Positions 1-9,199 are shown, numbered from the stretch's first letter. The stretch: 64,000 bases of DNA from DASTFY01 sp963813375 (GCA_963813375.1 CAWEYT010000015.1:124001-188000), one strand, 5' to 3'. Notes: generated by a model not told the origin, from the letters alone. Numbers and translations are program-made.

Positions 1-1
1 C

Positions 2-1207
2 ACCCGGCAACTCGTGTCGCTCGGCGACCTGCTGGCCGCTTCCGAGGCTCGTCAGGCCACCCACCCGCTCGACGTCGCCATCGGCAAGGACATCGCCGGG
101 CGGGGGGTCTTCCTCAACCTGGCGACCACGCCCCACCTGCTCATCGCCGGGGCGACCGGCGCCGGCAAGTCGAGCAGCCTCAACTGCATCATCACCTCGC
201 TCCTGATGCGGACCACGCCGGAGCAGGTCCGGCTGATCCTGGTCGATCCCAAGCAGGTCGAGATGGGCCAGTACAACCGGCTGCCCCATCTGCTCACCCA
301 ACCCGTCACCAACCCCAAGAAGGCGGCCAACGCGCTCGGGTGGGCCGTGAAGGAGATGGAGCGCCGCTACGACCTGCTGTTCGAGGTCGGCTTCCGGGAC
401 ATCACCGGCTACAACGCCGCGTACGACCGGGGCGAGCTGGTGGCCAAGCCGGGCGACGGCGTTCTCAGCGACGCGGACGACGAAGCACCCGAGCCCGAGC
501 GCCTGCCCTACATCGTCGTCGTCGTCGACGAGCTCAACGACCTCATGATGGTGGCGGCCCGCGACGTCGAGGAGTGCATCACCCGCATCGCCCAGAAGGC
601 GCGGGCGGTCGGCATCCATCTGATCGTCGCCACGCAGCGGCCCAGCGTCAACGTGATCACCGGCGTGATCAAGGCCAACATCCCCGCCCGTGTCGCGTTC
701 GCCGTGTCGAGCCTCACGGACAGCCGGGTCATCCTCGACCAGCCCGGCGCCGAGAAGCTGGTCGGCAAGGGGGACATGTTGCTCCTGCCCGGCAACTCCA
801 ACGTCTCCCAGCGCATCCAGGGTGCGTTCGTGAGCGAGGAGGAGGTCCGCAAGGTCGTGGCCCACTGGCGGCGTCAGGCCCCCGAGGTGGTCTACGTCGC
901 CGGCGTCGAGGGTGAGGAGAGCCATGGGGGAGGCCTCTACGGCGAGGGTGGCGGCGACGACGAGGACGAGGTGCTGCTCCGGCAGGCGATGGATCTCGTG
1001 GTCCGCAGCCAGCTCGGCTCGACGTCGATGCTCCAGCGCAAGCTCAAGGTCGGCTTCGCCCGGGCCGGTCGGCTGATGGACCTGCTCGAGCAGCGTGGGG
1101 TGGTGGGGCCGAGCGAGGGCTCCAAGGCCCGTGCGGTCCTGATGACGGTCGAGGAGCTGGACCTGCTGCAGCAGGCCGAGCGTGACGGCAACGGCGCCGG
1201 TGTCTGA
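2..1207 (+). CDS. ftsK: DNA translocase FtsK/SpoIIIE, C-terminal part (5' end outside window)
   Basis: This is the motor and gamma domains of the septal DNA pump that moves chromosome termini through the division septum. The reading frame is open to the window edge, so the GTG at 14 is internal and the membrane and linker parts lie upstream. Visible motifs are Walker A (GATGAGKSS), the VDPKQVEM segment that follows it, Walker B (VVVVDELNDLMM), and ATQRPSVNVITGVIKANIPA with the arginine-finger region. After an acidic linker near 950-970 comes the winged-helix gamma domain (about codons 325-385, LLRQAMDLVV...RQLGS-like helices), which in this family reads KOPS-type sequences. It is first in a conserved actinobacterial cluster with rimO, pgsA and cinA. 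The next gene overlaps its stop codon by 8 nt. Confidence 0.95.
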   Translation, partial: TRQLVSLGDLLAASEARQATHPLDVAIGKDIAGRGVFLNLATTPHLLIAGATGAGKSSSLNCIITSLLMRTTPEQVRLILVDPKQVEMGQYNRLPHLLTQPVTNPKKAANALGWAVKEMERRYDLLFEVGFRDITGYNAAYDRGELVAKPGDGVLSDADDEAPEPERLPYIVVVVDELNDLMMVAARDVEECITRIAQKARAVGIHLIVATQRPSVNVITGVIKANIPARVAFAVSSLTDSRVILDQPGAEKLVGKGDMLLLPGNSNVSQRIQGAFVSEEEVRKVVAHWRRQAPEVVYVAGVEGEESHGGGLYGEGGGDDEDEVLLRQAMDLVVRSQLGSTSMLQRKLKVGFARAGRLMDLLEQRGVVGPSEGSKARAVLMTVEELDLLQQAERDGNGAGV

Positions 1208-2120
1208 GCTCACCGAGATCGCGTCAGGCCTTCGCTTCCCCGAGGGCCCGATCGCCATGGACGACGGCAGCGTCGTGCTCGTCGAGATGTTCAAGCCGGG
1301 GATCACGCGTGTCGCGGTCGACGGGACGACGACGACCGTGGCCGAGGTCCCGGGCGGGCCGAACGGCGCGGCGATCGGGCCCGACGGCGCGCTGTACCTC
1401 TGCAACAACGGAGGGTGCTTCACCCCCGTCGAGATGGGTGGTCTGCTGCTGCCGGGCCCCTTCGACCCCGAGCGCTACATCGGGGGGAGGATCCAGCGGG
1501 TGGACCTCGCGACGGGCGCGGTCAGCGACCTCTACACCGAGTGCGAGGGGCAGCTTCTGCGGGCGCCGAACGACCTCGTGTTCGATGCCTACGGCGGCTT
1601 CTGGTTCACCGACCACGGCATCCGCCACGGCCGGTCGAAGGATCGGACCGGCATCCACTACGCACGGGCGGACGGGTCGGCGATCACCGAGGTCGTGTTC
1701 CCCGTCGACTCGCCCAACGGGATCGGCCTGTCTCCTGACGGCGCGACCGTCTACTGGGCCGAGACCCACAACGGACGGGTCTACCAGCGCACCGTGACCG
1801 GTCCGGGCCAGCTGGCCGCCGCGCTCCCGCTCGACCCGAGCGTGTGCCTGGCCGGCCTGCCCGGCATGCAGCTCCTCGACTCGCTGGCCGTGGACGGCGA
1901 CGGGAACGTGTGCGTCGCCACGCTCGTCAACGGAGGCATCACCGTCATCGCGCCTGGCGGTGAGGTCATCGAGCACGTGCCGACCGGCGACGTCCTGACG
2001 ACCAACATCTGCTTCGGCGGTCCGGACATGCGGACGGCCTTCATCACGGCGTCGGGCACCGGCCGGCTCCTCTCGATGCGCTGGCCCCGCCCGGGTCTGC
2101 GCCTCGCCCACCACGCCTGA
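1200..2120 (+). CDS. SMP-30/gluconolactonase/LRE family hydrolase
   Basis: A six-bladed beta-propeller lactonase-like protein of about 306 residues. Metal-ligand positions typical of SMP-30 are visible: Glu in the N-terminal FPEGP, Asn in SPNGIGLSPDG, and Asp in LDSLAVDGDGNV. RAPNDLVFDAYGGFWFTDHG is the signature central blade. I prefer GTG 1200, which gives VSELTEIASGLRFPEGP and overlaps the ftsK stop by 8 nt; a GTG at 1182 would add six residues. The family hydrolyses sugar lactones or organophosphate-like esters with a divalent metal. The substrate cannot be read from the sequence. It sits between ftsK and rimO and is probably cotranscribed with ftsK. Confidence 0.88.
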   Translation: MSELTEIASGLRFPEGPIAMDDGSVVLVEMFKPGITRVAVDGTTTTVAEVPGGPNGAAIGPDGALYLCNNGGCFTPVEMGGLLLPGPFDPERYIGGRIQRVDLATGAVSDLYTECEGQLLRAPNDLVFDAYGGFWFTDHGIRHGRSKDRTGIHYARADGSAITEVVFPVDSPNGIGLSPDGATVYWAETHNGRVYQRTVTGPGQLAAALPLDPSVCLAGLPGMQLLDSLAVDGDGNVCVATLVNGGITVIAPGGEVIEHVPTGDVLTTNICFGGPDMRTAFITASGTGRLLSMRWPRPGLRLAHHA

Positions 2121-2159
2121 CCCCGGGCCCGAACCCCCAGACCTGAAAGGGTCCGCCGG

Positions 2160-2165
2160 TAGGCT
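2160..2165 (+). promoter_or_regulatory. -10 box (TAGGCT), leaderless-type promoter of rimO
   Basis: TAGGCT is followed by 8 nt and then the GTG of rimO at 2174. The same TANNNT-N6-8-start geometry recurs across the window. There is no Shine-Dalgarno sequence before this start, which fits a leaderless mRNA. Confidence 0.5.
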
Positions 2166-2173
2166 GGTCAGCC

Positions 2174-3446
2174 GTGCCGGGGCGCTTCTACATCGAGACG
2201 CTCGGCTGCCCCAAGAACCAGGTCGACTCGGACAAGCTGGTCGGCACGCTGCTGGCGGACGGACTGGAACCGGTCGAGGATCCCGCCGCCGCGGACCTGG
2301 TCGTCGTCAACACCTGCGCCTTCATCGAGGAGGCCCGCCAGGAGTCGATCGACACGATCCTCGCTCTGGACGAGCGCCGGCGGGACGGGGCGCGCCTCGT
2401 CGTCACCGGCTGCCTGGCCGAGCGGTACGGGAGCGAGCTGGCCTCCGCGCTGCCGGAGGTGGATGCGGTCAGCGGCTTCGGCGTCCCGATCACGCTGGGC
2501 CGCAAGCGCCCGGCCGGCGACGGGGACGCGCCGACCCTCCCGAACCTCGACCTGCTCAACCTGCCTCGTCCCCCGGCGCAGGCACCGTGGGCGTACGTGA
2601 AGATCGCGGAGGGCTGCGACCGCTCGTGCGGCTTCTGCGCCATCCCCAGCTTCCGTGGTCCGCAGCGCAGCCGCGACGTCACGTCCATCCTCGACGAGGT
2701 CGACCAGCTCCAGGCGCAGGAGATCGTGCTCGTGGCCCAGGACCTGGCCAGCTACGGAAAGGACCGTCCGGCGGAGCTCGGCGCGGGCGCCATCGTCCCG
2801 CTCGTCCGAGCGGTGGCCGAGCGGGTGCGCGCGCGTCAGGTTGCTCTACCTGTACCCGTCGGACCTCACGGACGAGCTCATCGACGTGATCGGCGGCACC
2901 GGCGTCCCCTACTACGACCTCTCGTTGCAGCACGTGTCGAAGCCGCTGCTGCGACGGATGCGCCGGTGGGGTGACGGCCCTCGGTTCCTGCGTCGGATCG
3001 AGGAGATCCGGGACCGCTTCCCGGATGCCGCCTTCCGCTCGAACTTCATCGTCGGTTACCCCGGCGAGACCGAGGAGGACCACGACGAGCTGCTGTCGTT
3101 CGTGGAGTCGGCGCAGCTCGACTGGTGCGGCTTCTTCGCCTACAGCCGGGAGGACGGGACGTACGCGGCCGGGCTGGACGGCGTGGTGCCCCGCGAGCTC
3201 ATGGACGAGCGCCTGGCCGAGCTGCGGTCGCTCCAGGACGACATCACGGCGGCCCGGCGGGACGAGCTGATCGGCGCCCGCGTGCAGGTGCTGGTGGACG
3301 CGCCCGGTGTCGCCCGCAGCCACCGTGAAGCACCAGAGATCGACGGCGTCGTCCAGGTGCCAGACTCGCTCGCCGTGGGGGTACTGCACGACGTGGTCGT
3401 CATCGACGCGCTCGGCCCTGACCTGGTCGCCGAGGGTCATGGGTGA
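2174..3446 (+). CDS. rimO: Ribosomal protein uS12 methylthiotransferase RimO (frameshift near 2830-2840)
   Basis: A radical-SAM enzyme that adds a methylthio group to the conserved Asp of ribosomal protein S12. The N-terminal MTTase domain starts FYIETLGCPKNQVDSDK and has further cysteines in VNTCAFIEEA and VVTGCLAERYG. The radical-SAM cluster motif is CDRSCGFC. The C-terminal half (LLYLYPSDLTDELI, LQHVSKPLLRRM, FIVGYPGETEEDH, then a TRAM domain with ARSHREAPEIDGVVQ) lies in another frame. The break falls in a GCGCGCGC run around 2828-2836, so a dinucleotide or single-base indel is the simplest explanation. The whole protein would be about 424 aa, normal for RimO. It overlaps pgsA by 4 nt (GTGA). 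Confidence 0.93.
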
Positions 3447-4015
3447 GCCACGACCCGAGCGCCATCGCCACGTGGGCGAACGCGGTGACCGTCGCTCGCG
3501 TCATGGTGTCGCCGGTCCTGTTCGCGCTGATCACGGGCAGCGAGGGCTCGTGGGTGGCGCTGGCCCTCTGGGTGGTGCTGTGCGCGAGCGACGGCATCGA
3601 TGGCTACCTGGCGCGCCGGTACGGGTCCACCCGGTCGGGCGCCTTCCTCGACCCGCTGGCGGACAAGGTGCTGGTCCTCGGAGCGATGTTCACGCTCGTC
3701 GGCCGCGGCGTCTTCCCGGTGCTGCCGGTGGCGATCATCGCGGTGCGGGAGGTCGCCATCAGCCTCTATCGCACGTTCGCGGGCGCGAAGGGCGTGAGCA
3801 TCCCGGCGACGCCGGTCGCCAAGCTGAAGACCGTCTTCCAGCAGCTGGCCGTCGGCGCCGCGCTGTGCCCAATCACGGCGGTGGACGGGCGGTGGCTGTG
3901 GCTGACGTTGCTGTGGGTGGCGGTGGTGCTGACGGTGGTGTCCGGCGCCCACTACCTGCTGCGGGCCCGCCGGGTGGCCTCGGAACCGCTGGCGCCGGTC
4001 GGACCGAACTGGTGA
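3443..4015 (+). CDS. pgsA: CDP-diacylglycerol--glycerol-3-phosphate 3-phosphatidyltransferase
   Basis: An integral membrane CDP-alcohol phosphatidyltransferase of 190 aa that makes phosphatidylglycerol-phosphate. The signature DGYLARRYGSTRSGAFLDPL is followed by AD, giving DG-x2-AR-x7-G-x3-D-x3-D; by my count the central spacer is one residue shorter than the usual x8. Several hydrophobic helices follow (LVLGAMFTLVG, VLPVAIIAVREVAISLY, and a C-terminal helix before HYLLRARR). The GTG start overlaps the rimO stop (GTGA), and cinA follows 28 bp later. This order is conserved in actinobacteria. Confidence 0.92.
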   Translation: MSHDPSAIATWANAVTVARVMVSPVLFALITGSEGSWVALALWVVLCASDGIDGYLARRYGSTRSGAFLDPLADKVLVLGAMFTLVGRGVFPVLPVAIIAVREVAISLYRTFAGAKGVSIPATPVAKLKTVFQQLAVGAALCPITAVDGRWLWLTLLWVAVVLTVVSGAHYLLRARRVASEPLAPVGPNW

Positions 4016-4043
4016 GGGCCGGGCTGGTGAGGGCCGATCGCCG

Positions 4044-5282
4044 GTGATCTCGTGCGAGGTGGTGGCCGTCGGGACGGAGCTCCTGCTGGGCCAGATCGTC
4101 GACACGAACTCGGCGTGGATCGGCGAGCAGCTCGCGGCGTCGGGCATCGCCTCGCACCATCAGGTCAAGGTCGGTGACAACCAGGCCCGGATCGTTTCTG
4201 CGCTGCGCCAGGCGCTGGGGCGGTCGGACGCCGTCATCGTGTGCGGCGGCCTCGGCCCCACCCACGACGACATCACCCGCGAGGCGATGGCGGAGGTCAT
4301 GGGCGTCGGCCTCGAGCCGGACGACGAGGTGGCCGGCCGCATCCGGGAGATGTTCGCGTCGAGGCGGCGGGCCATGCCCGACAACAACCTCCGCCAGGCG
4401 CTGGTGCCGGTCGGGGCCATGGTCATCCCCCAGACCAGGGGCACGGCGCCGGGCCTGATCTGCCCGGTGGGCGACCGCGTGGCCTACCTCGTGCCCGGGG
4501 TACCCCACGAGATGCGCGAGATGGTGGAGCGGGCGGTCCTGCCCGACCTGCGCCACCGTTCGGGCGACGAGTCCGTGATCGCCAGCCGCGTGCTGCGGGC
4601 GTGGGGCGAGAGCGAGAGCGGTCTCGACGAGCGGTTGCGGCCCGTGATCGACCGGCTCGACGTGGACGGCGGGGTGACGCTCGCCTTCCTCGCCAGCGGC
4701 TGGGAGGGCATCAAGGTTCGGTTGACCGCTCTCGCCCCGTCGGCCGACGCGGCCGCCGCGGTCCTCGACCCGGTCGAGGCCGAGGTGCGCTCGATCCTCG
4801 GCCCGATCGTGTTCGGCAGGGACGACGACACCATGGAGTCCGTCGTCATCGATCTGCTCAGGACGCGGGGCCTGACCCTCGGGCTCGCGGAGTCGGTCAC
4901 CGGTGGGCTGGTGGCGGCGCGCCTCACCGACGTGGCCGGTGCCAGCGATGTGCTGCGGGGCTCGATCGTCTCGTACGCGAGCGAGGTCAAGTTTGATCTG
5001 CTCGAGGTCCCCGTCGGCGCGGTGGTCAACGAGGAGACGGCGACCGCGATGGCGGTCGGGGCCCGGCGAGTCCTGGGCGCCGACGTCGGTCTCGGGCTGA
5101 CCGGGGTCGCTGGTCCCGCGGAGCAGGACGGGATGCCTGTGGGGACCCTTTGCATCGGGCTGGCCCACGGCGAGGAGCTCACGGCCGTGACCGTTCGGCT
5201 GCCCGGCCAGCGGCTCCAGATGCGACAGCTCTCCGTGATCTCCGCGCTCGACCTGTTGCGGCGGCGCCTCCTGTCGGGGTGA
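4044..5282 (+). CDS. cinA: CinA family nicotinamide-nucleotide amidohydrolase / competence-damage protein
   Basis: A 412-aa two-domain protein. The N-terminal MoCF-biosynthesis-like (COG1058) domain opens EVVAVGTELLLGQIVDTNS and contains VCGGLGPTHDDITREA. The C-terminal CinA domain (from about residue 265, GLTLGLAESVTGGLVAARLT, then GLTGVAGPAEQDGMPVGT) carries the NMN deamidase active-site region. The family recycles NMN in pyridine-nucleotide salvage and often neighbours recA. The GTG start is immediately followed by the conserved SCEVVAVGTE segment. Its TGA overlaps the GTG of thpR (GTGA), so the two are translationally coupled. Confidence 0.93.
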   Translation: MISCEVVAVGTELLLGQIVDTNSAWIGEQLAASGIASHHQVKVGDNQARIVSALRQALGRSDAVIVCGGLGPTHDDITREAMAEVMGVGLEPDDEVAGRIREMFASRRRAMPDNNLRQALVPVGAMVIPQTRGTAPGLICPVGDRVAYLVPGVPHEMREMVERAVLPDLRHRSGDESVIASRVLRAWGESESGLDERLRPVIDRLDVDGGVTLAFLASGWEGIKVRLTALAPSADAAAAVLDPVEAEVRSILGPIVFGRDDDTMESVVIDLLRTRGLTLGLAESVTGGLVAARLTDVAGASDVLRGSIVSYASEVKFDLLEVPVGAVVNEETATAMAVGARRVLGADVGLGLTGVAGPAEQDGMPVGTLCIGLAHGEELTAVTVRLPGQRLQMRQLSVISALDLLRRRLLSG

Positions 5283-5789
5283 GGCTGTTCGTCGCCGTCT
5301 GGCCGCCGCCGGAGGTGGTGGCGGTGCTGGCGAGTCTCGACCGTCCGGTGGTCGATGGTGTGCGTTGGACGACCCAGGAGCAGTGGCACGTCACCATTCG
5401 CTTCCTGGGCTCCGTCGAGTCGGCCGAAGCCGCGATCGCTGCGCTGGCGACGCTGGCCGGCGCGCCGGGCCGCGGTGGCGACGATCGACGGGTCGGTTGA
5501 CCGCCTCGGCCGCGAAGTGCTGGCGCTCCCAGTTGAGGGTCTCTCGGACCTCGCCGAGGTCGTAGCGGCTGCATTCGCCGGCATCGGCCGCCCGCCCGAG
5601 CGCCGCCCGTTCCGCGGCCACATCACCCTGGCCCGCGGCCGGGCCGTGCGAGCTCTGAGCAAATCGCGCTGCTTCCAGCGCGTTTCCTTCACAGTTCCCG
5701 CGCTCAGCCTCGTCGAGAGCCATCTCGGCCGCGGGGGAGCGCACTACGAAACCGTCGCCTCCGTCGACATCGGCTCAGCCATAGGCTGA
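5279..5789 (+). CDS. thpR: RNA 2',3'-cyclic phosphodiesterase (LigT/ThpR family), frameshift near 5470-5485
   Basis: A 2H phosphoesterase that opens 2',3'-cyclic phosphates on RNA ends. Both catalytic HxTx motifs are present: HVTIRFLG in the first part and HITLARG in the second. The two halves lie in different frames. The first starts RLFVAVWPPPEVVAVL at GTG 5279; the second resumes at about ATIDGSVDRLGREVL and runs to 5789. The break is in a G/C-rich stretch (GGCGCGCCGGGCCGCGG), so an indel error is likely. The total length of about 169 aa is normal for the family. It is the last gene of the ftsK-rimO-pgsA-cinA cluster, and its stop codon lies inside a perfect hairpin. Confidence 0.87.
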
Positions 5790-5793
5790 GCCG
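5771..5793 (+). terminator. 10-bp perfect hairpin at the end of the cinA-thpR operon
   Basis: CGGCTCAGCC (5771-5780), loop ATA, GGCTGAGCCG (5784-5793). The stem encodes the last thpR codons and contains its TGA. There is no T-tract, as is common for actinobacterial terminators. It ends 3 nt before the tRNA gene. Confidence 0.5.
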
Positions 5794-5796
5794 GTC

Positions 5797-5870
5797 GCCT
5801 CCGTAGCTCAGCCGGACAGAGCAGCGGACTTCTAATCCGACGGTCGCACGTTCGAATCGTGCCGGAGGCG
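5797..5870 (+). tRNA. tRNA-Arg (anticodon TCT)
   Basis: The acceptor arms GCCTCCG (5797-5803) and CGGAGGC (5863-5869) pair perfectly, followed by discriminator G. The D-arm carries AGCTC, the anticodon loop is CTTCTAA (TCT at 5831-5833), and the T-arm is GCACG-TTCGAAT-CGTGC. CCA is not encoded. It reads AGA codons. A decayed integrase fragment begins about 90 bp downstream, which suggests that this tRNA served as an integration site. Confidence 0.95.
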
Positions 5871-5962
5871 CAGGAAAGTCCTAGTAGACACGCTTGTCCC
5901 TTGATGGTGTGCTTCGATCCTCCAGCGCCGACGCCGCGAATCTGTCGCGAAGGGTGGTGACC

Positions 5963-6049
5963 ATGGGGACGATGAGGGAACGGTCGCCGGGGTCGTGGGA
6001 GCTGACCGTCTCGGCCGGCGTGGACCCGACCACCGACCGCTACGCGCGA
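5963..6049 (+). pseudogene. N-terminal fragment of a tyrosine integrase (Arm DNA-binding domain)
   Basis: MGTMRERSPGSWELTVSAGV and the following DPTTDRYAR match the amino end of actinobacterial phage-type integrases (G-x-RERSPGSWELRV...DPVTGR pattern, from memory). The similarity stops abruptly at about 6050, where an unrelated gene tail on the other strand begins. The fragment points away from the tRNA-Arg, as an element's int gene next to attL would. A matching C-terminal integrase piece lies at about 15.5 kb. Confidence 0.6.
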
Positions 6050-6051
6050 GC

Positions 6052-6180
6052 TCACTGCTCGGCCATGAGCGGGAGGAAGTGGTTGAACCTGGCTCGGCGA
6101 ACTGCTCGAAGCTGGTGGCCAGGAACAGCTCGATTGTCTCCTCACCGAAGACGCCGTCGAACTCCGCGCCAGTGGCGCGC
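6052..6180 (-). pseudogene. Tail of a three-helix-bundle (ArsC-associated dimerisation-type) domain, broken
   Basis: The minus strand reads GAEFDGVFGEETIELFLATS, then FEQFAE and, after a one-base shift, RFNHFLPLMAEQ and a stop at 6052. The pattern resembles the small three-helix-bundle domain found in front of low-molecular-weight phosphatase/ArsC proteins. No start codon or upstream part remains. It abuts the integrase fragment tail to tail at about 6050, a rearrangement junction. Confidence 0.35.
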
Positions 6181-6265
6181 TGCGGTGCTCAAGGGTCGGC
6201 CTTGACACATGCCCGATACGCCCAGGTCGCCCCCGAACAGGGGGAACACGCGTCAGGATGTCCGG

Positions 6266-7685
6266 ATGCAGGAAGTCGAGGTCAAGGCGCAACCGGTTGA
6301 CTTGCTCGCGAGCATCCTGACGCCCGAACGCGCCCGACGCCTGTGGGAGTCGGCGGCGCGAGCCCAGGCAGCCTTCGGGGACCGCACGATCTGGCACATC
6401 AACGCAACGGCCCATGGTGGTGGCGTCGCCGAGATGCTCCAGACATTGCTCGCGTACGGGCGAGGGGCGCACATCGAGAACCGGTGGCTCGTGCTGAACG
6501 GCGAGCCGGAGTTCTTCGCCATCACGAAGCGTCTGCACAACCGTTTGCACGGCGACCTGGGCGACGGTGGTCCACTCGGCGAGAACGAACACTCCTGCTA
6601 CGAGCGGGTCTTAGGCGCCAACCTGGCCGAGATGCTCCCCGTGATCGGCACCCGCGACCTCGTGCTGCTCCACGACCCCCAGACCGCAGGCATGGTCGAC
6701 GATCTCCGTGCGGCCGGCGTCCATACCGTGTGGCGCTGTCACGTCGGGCGCGACACCCGCAACGACGAGACCGACGAGGCGTGGGCGTTCCTCAGGCCCT
6801 ACATCGAACGCGCCGACGCCTTCGTGTTCTCCCGGGAGGAGTACGCGCCGGAGTGGGTGGACCGACAGCGGCTCGTGGTCATCCCGCCATCGATCGACCC
6901 GTTCTCCGCCAAGAACCGCGAGCTGGATGAGCGAACGGTCAGCGTGGTCCTCGCGACTGCGGGATTGGTCAGCGGTGCGGACCCGGATGGTTCCGTCCGC
7001 TTCGAGCGCCGTGACGGCTCCGAGGGCAACGTCCGACACCACACGGATCTGATCGCCGACGGGCCGCCGCCGCCCTACGACGCACGGGTCCTCCTTCAGG
7101 TGAGCCGGTGGGACCGGCTCAAGGACATGGCTGGCGTGCTCACGGGTTTCGTCCGTAGGGCCGCTGGCGGTCCTGCTGACGCCCATCTCATGCTCGTTGG
7201 GCCGGACGTGTCCGGGGTGACGGACGACCCGGAGGGCGCTGCGGTCTTCGCCGAGTGCCGCGCCCACTGGTGGACCGTGCCCGAGTCCATTCGCCGGCGC
7301 GTCCACCTCGTGTCCATCCCCATGGACGACGTCGACGAGAACGCCATCCTCATCAACGCCCTACAGCGCCACGCCTACCTCGTCGTGCAGAAGAGCCTCG
7401 TCGAGGGGTTCGGACTGACCGTCACCGAAGCGATGTGGAAGGCGCGGCCAGTGATCGCCAGTCGCGTCGGCGGGATCCAGGATCAGATCGTCCATGAGCG
7501 CGACGGTCTGTTGATCGATCCCTACGACCTCGACGGCCTCGCCGCGGCGATGGCCCGCCTCCTGCACGACCGAAGAGCTTGCCAACCGGCTTGGAGCAGC
7601 CGGACGCGCGCGGGTGCTCGATCTGTTCCTCGGTGACCGGCACCTCGCCCAGTACGTCGACCTCTTCGCCCGCCTCAGCACCTGA
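6266..7685 (+). CDS. GT4-family glycosyltransferase, trehalose synthase (TreT)-like; frameshift near 7570
   Basis: A GT-B glycosyltransferase of about 472 aa. WHINATAHGGGVAEMLQTLL and the PEFFAITKRLHNRLHG segment are typical of TreT-type enzymes, which join NDP-glucose and glucose to give trehalose. Donor-site features are VLLQVSRWDRLKDM, the E-x7-E motif region (KSLVEGFGLTVTEAMWKARP), and VGGIQDQI. The last 37 codons (EELANRLGAAGRARVLDLFL to stop at 7685) are in another frame, so a base is missing or added at about 7570. I chose ATG 6266 because MQEVEVK matches the family's amino end; ATG 6209 is possible. The substrate is inferred from family only. Trehalose synthesis would suit the neighbouring dormancy-type genes. 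Confidence 0.8.
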
Positions 7686-7742
7686 CGGGTCGGGCGCCAC
7701 CGTCCTCGAAATTGCGCGTCGGAGTGGCGGTGACGGATCGTG

Positions 7743-8803
7743 TCACCGTGGTGGGTCGGTGTGGTCCCAGGCGCGGAGTCGGCGCAGCAGGCTCCGCTTC
7801 TTGTCGTGGTGGTCCTGCATCCGGGTGAGGATCGAATCGAGGGTGCTGATCGCCTCGGCGATGTGGGGTCCCTTGTTGAGCATGAAGCACTCGGCGCGCT
7901 CACCCATCGCTGCGTCGGTGACCTCGGCGCCGCGACGGCTGTCCGTTGCGGGCCAGCGTGTCGAGGACCTGGGTGGCCCAGATGACCGGAACATGGGCGG
8001 CCTCGCAGGCCCACAAGATCTCTTCTTGGACCTCGGCGAGCCGTTCGAAGCCAAGGTCCACCGCGAGATCACCACGAGCGAGAACTTGCCCGAGCTGCTG
8101 CTGACGGCGATGCGCAGCCCGCAGGTCGGGGTGATGATCGGCGCAGCTTGGGCCCTCCCAGGTCCATCGCCACCCGACACCGTTGTCCATCCGGCTTGAG
8201 GCTCGAGTGCACCAAGACGAGCATCCGCGCCCACGCCTTGCTGTCATCGTGCGCGCAGTTGAGCCTGACCACGTCCATGCCGTTGGCAACCAACCCGGCG
8301 ACGAGTTGCGGATCATCAGCGGCCTCACTCGGCAGGGGTCACCATGATCCGCGTCGCCCGTCCCCGGAGGCGGAGCCGAGAAGCCGGTCGGCGTTGCCCA
8401 TGAGGAGTTCCTGCCCTTCGGTGAGCGCGATGCTCGCCATCGGTACGGGTGCTGCTTCGCCGGTCAGCTGGGCGAGAAGAGCCAGGACGGCTTCGATCGT
8501 CGCCAACACGTAGGGCTCGCAGCGACCGAGCGACGACAACCCGAGCGCACCCAGTCGTGCTTGGAGATCCCGGACATCGTGGTTCCTCAGCGCCACATAG
8601 TGGACCAGGTTCGCCGCTGATCGCTGACGCGCCGGATGGGCGGCCCCGATCTCGTCCGCTCGCGCCGCCTCCGCAGCCAACAGCGCCTCGCGCAACACCG
8701 ACACCTCGGCCTGCAGCGCACCAAGCTCGCCGGGATCGCCGATGGGAACCATCATCTGTGACGCTAGAAGGCCACCGTGAGCACAGCGTGAACAGCAACC
8801 CAA
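7743..8803 (-). pseudogene. Decayed pyruvate kinase-like gene (several frame breaks and deletions)
   Basis: Pieces of one pyruvate-kinase-type protein follow each other in order in different frames. The N-terminal helical region is ALQAEVSVLREALLAAEAAR through LGLSSLGRCEPYVLATIEAV (8803-8340). VANGMDVVRLNCAHDD and RVAMDLGGPKLR follow (8290-8130), then LARGDLAVDLGFERLAEVQE and ILWACEAAHVPVIWATQVLD (about 8070-7960). AEVTDAAMGERAECFMLNKG and PHIAEAISTLDSILTRMQ close it (to 7743). The LARGDL and AEVTDAA motifs are the Mg/phosphate and C-lobe signatures. Segments between them are missing, including most of the B domain, and at least three shifts are needed, so this looks genuinely dead rather than a single read error. 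Confidence 0.75.
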
Positions 8804-8964
8804 TATCCAACAGTCGAGGCGCGAGGTCTCCTCTCCGAAGGCCTTGCCGAGTCGGGTTGGAGGGTGTGAGCCCCGGAGCAGGGATGAGAAGGTATGGCGG
8901 CGCCCGGCCGTGCAGCCGAAGATGAACTCCTGGGGTCGGCGCCATTCTCCCGGCCGGACGGCCG

Positions 8965-8970
8965 TACATT
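8965..8970 (+). promoter_or_regulatory. -10 box (TACATT), leaderless-type
   Basis: TACATT, then gacggtt (7 nt), then ATG 8978. The 3' context TTGACGGT before the start is shared with the kinase promoter at 9933. Confidence 0.55.
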
Positions 8971-8977
8971 GACGGTT

Positions 8978-9199
8978 ATGACAAACAGCGCGCTCATCAA
9001 CTCGCTAGCCGATCGCCTTGCTGACGAGTTCGTCAGTACGGACGGCAAGCCCGCGTCACATGACCACGTCGTCGACGTCGTTGACGCCGCGGCCAAGCCG
9101 CTTGCCGACGCGCCGCTGCAGCAGTTCGTACCGCTCCTGGTGGAGAACGCGGCCCGCAACCAGCTCCACGGCGAGGGCCTGCATCGCGCCACCAACTGA
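8978..9199 (+). CDS. Small three-helix-bundle-like protein (73 aa)
   Basis: A 73-residue acidic, helical protein, MTNSALINSLADRLADEFV at the amino end and QQFVPLLVENAARNQL at the end. It resembles the three-helix-bundle dimerisation domain found alone or fused to ArsC-like phosphatases, and it is similar in pattern to the relic at 6052-6180. I cannot assign an activity. It has its own leaderless-type promoter and lies just downstream (3') of the convergent response-regulator gene, within a group that looks like a dormancy regulon. Confidence 0.6.
   Translation: MTNSALINSLADRLADEFVSTDGKPASHDHVVDVVDAAAKPLADAPLQQFVPLLVENAARNQLHGEGLHRATN

Noticed and set aside
2822..2840. Programmed frameshift in rimO
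   Set aside because: There is no slippery heptamer with downstream pseudoknot; the site is a GCGCGCGC run and many unrelated genes in the window show the same kind of break, so sequence error is simpler.
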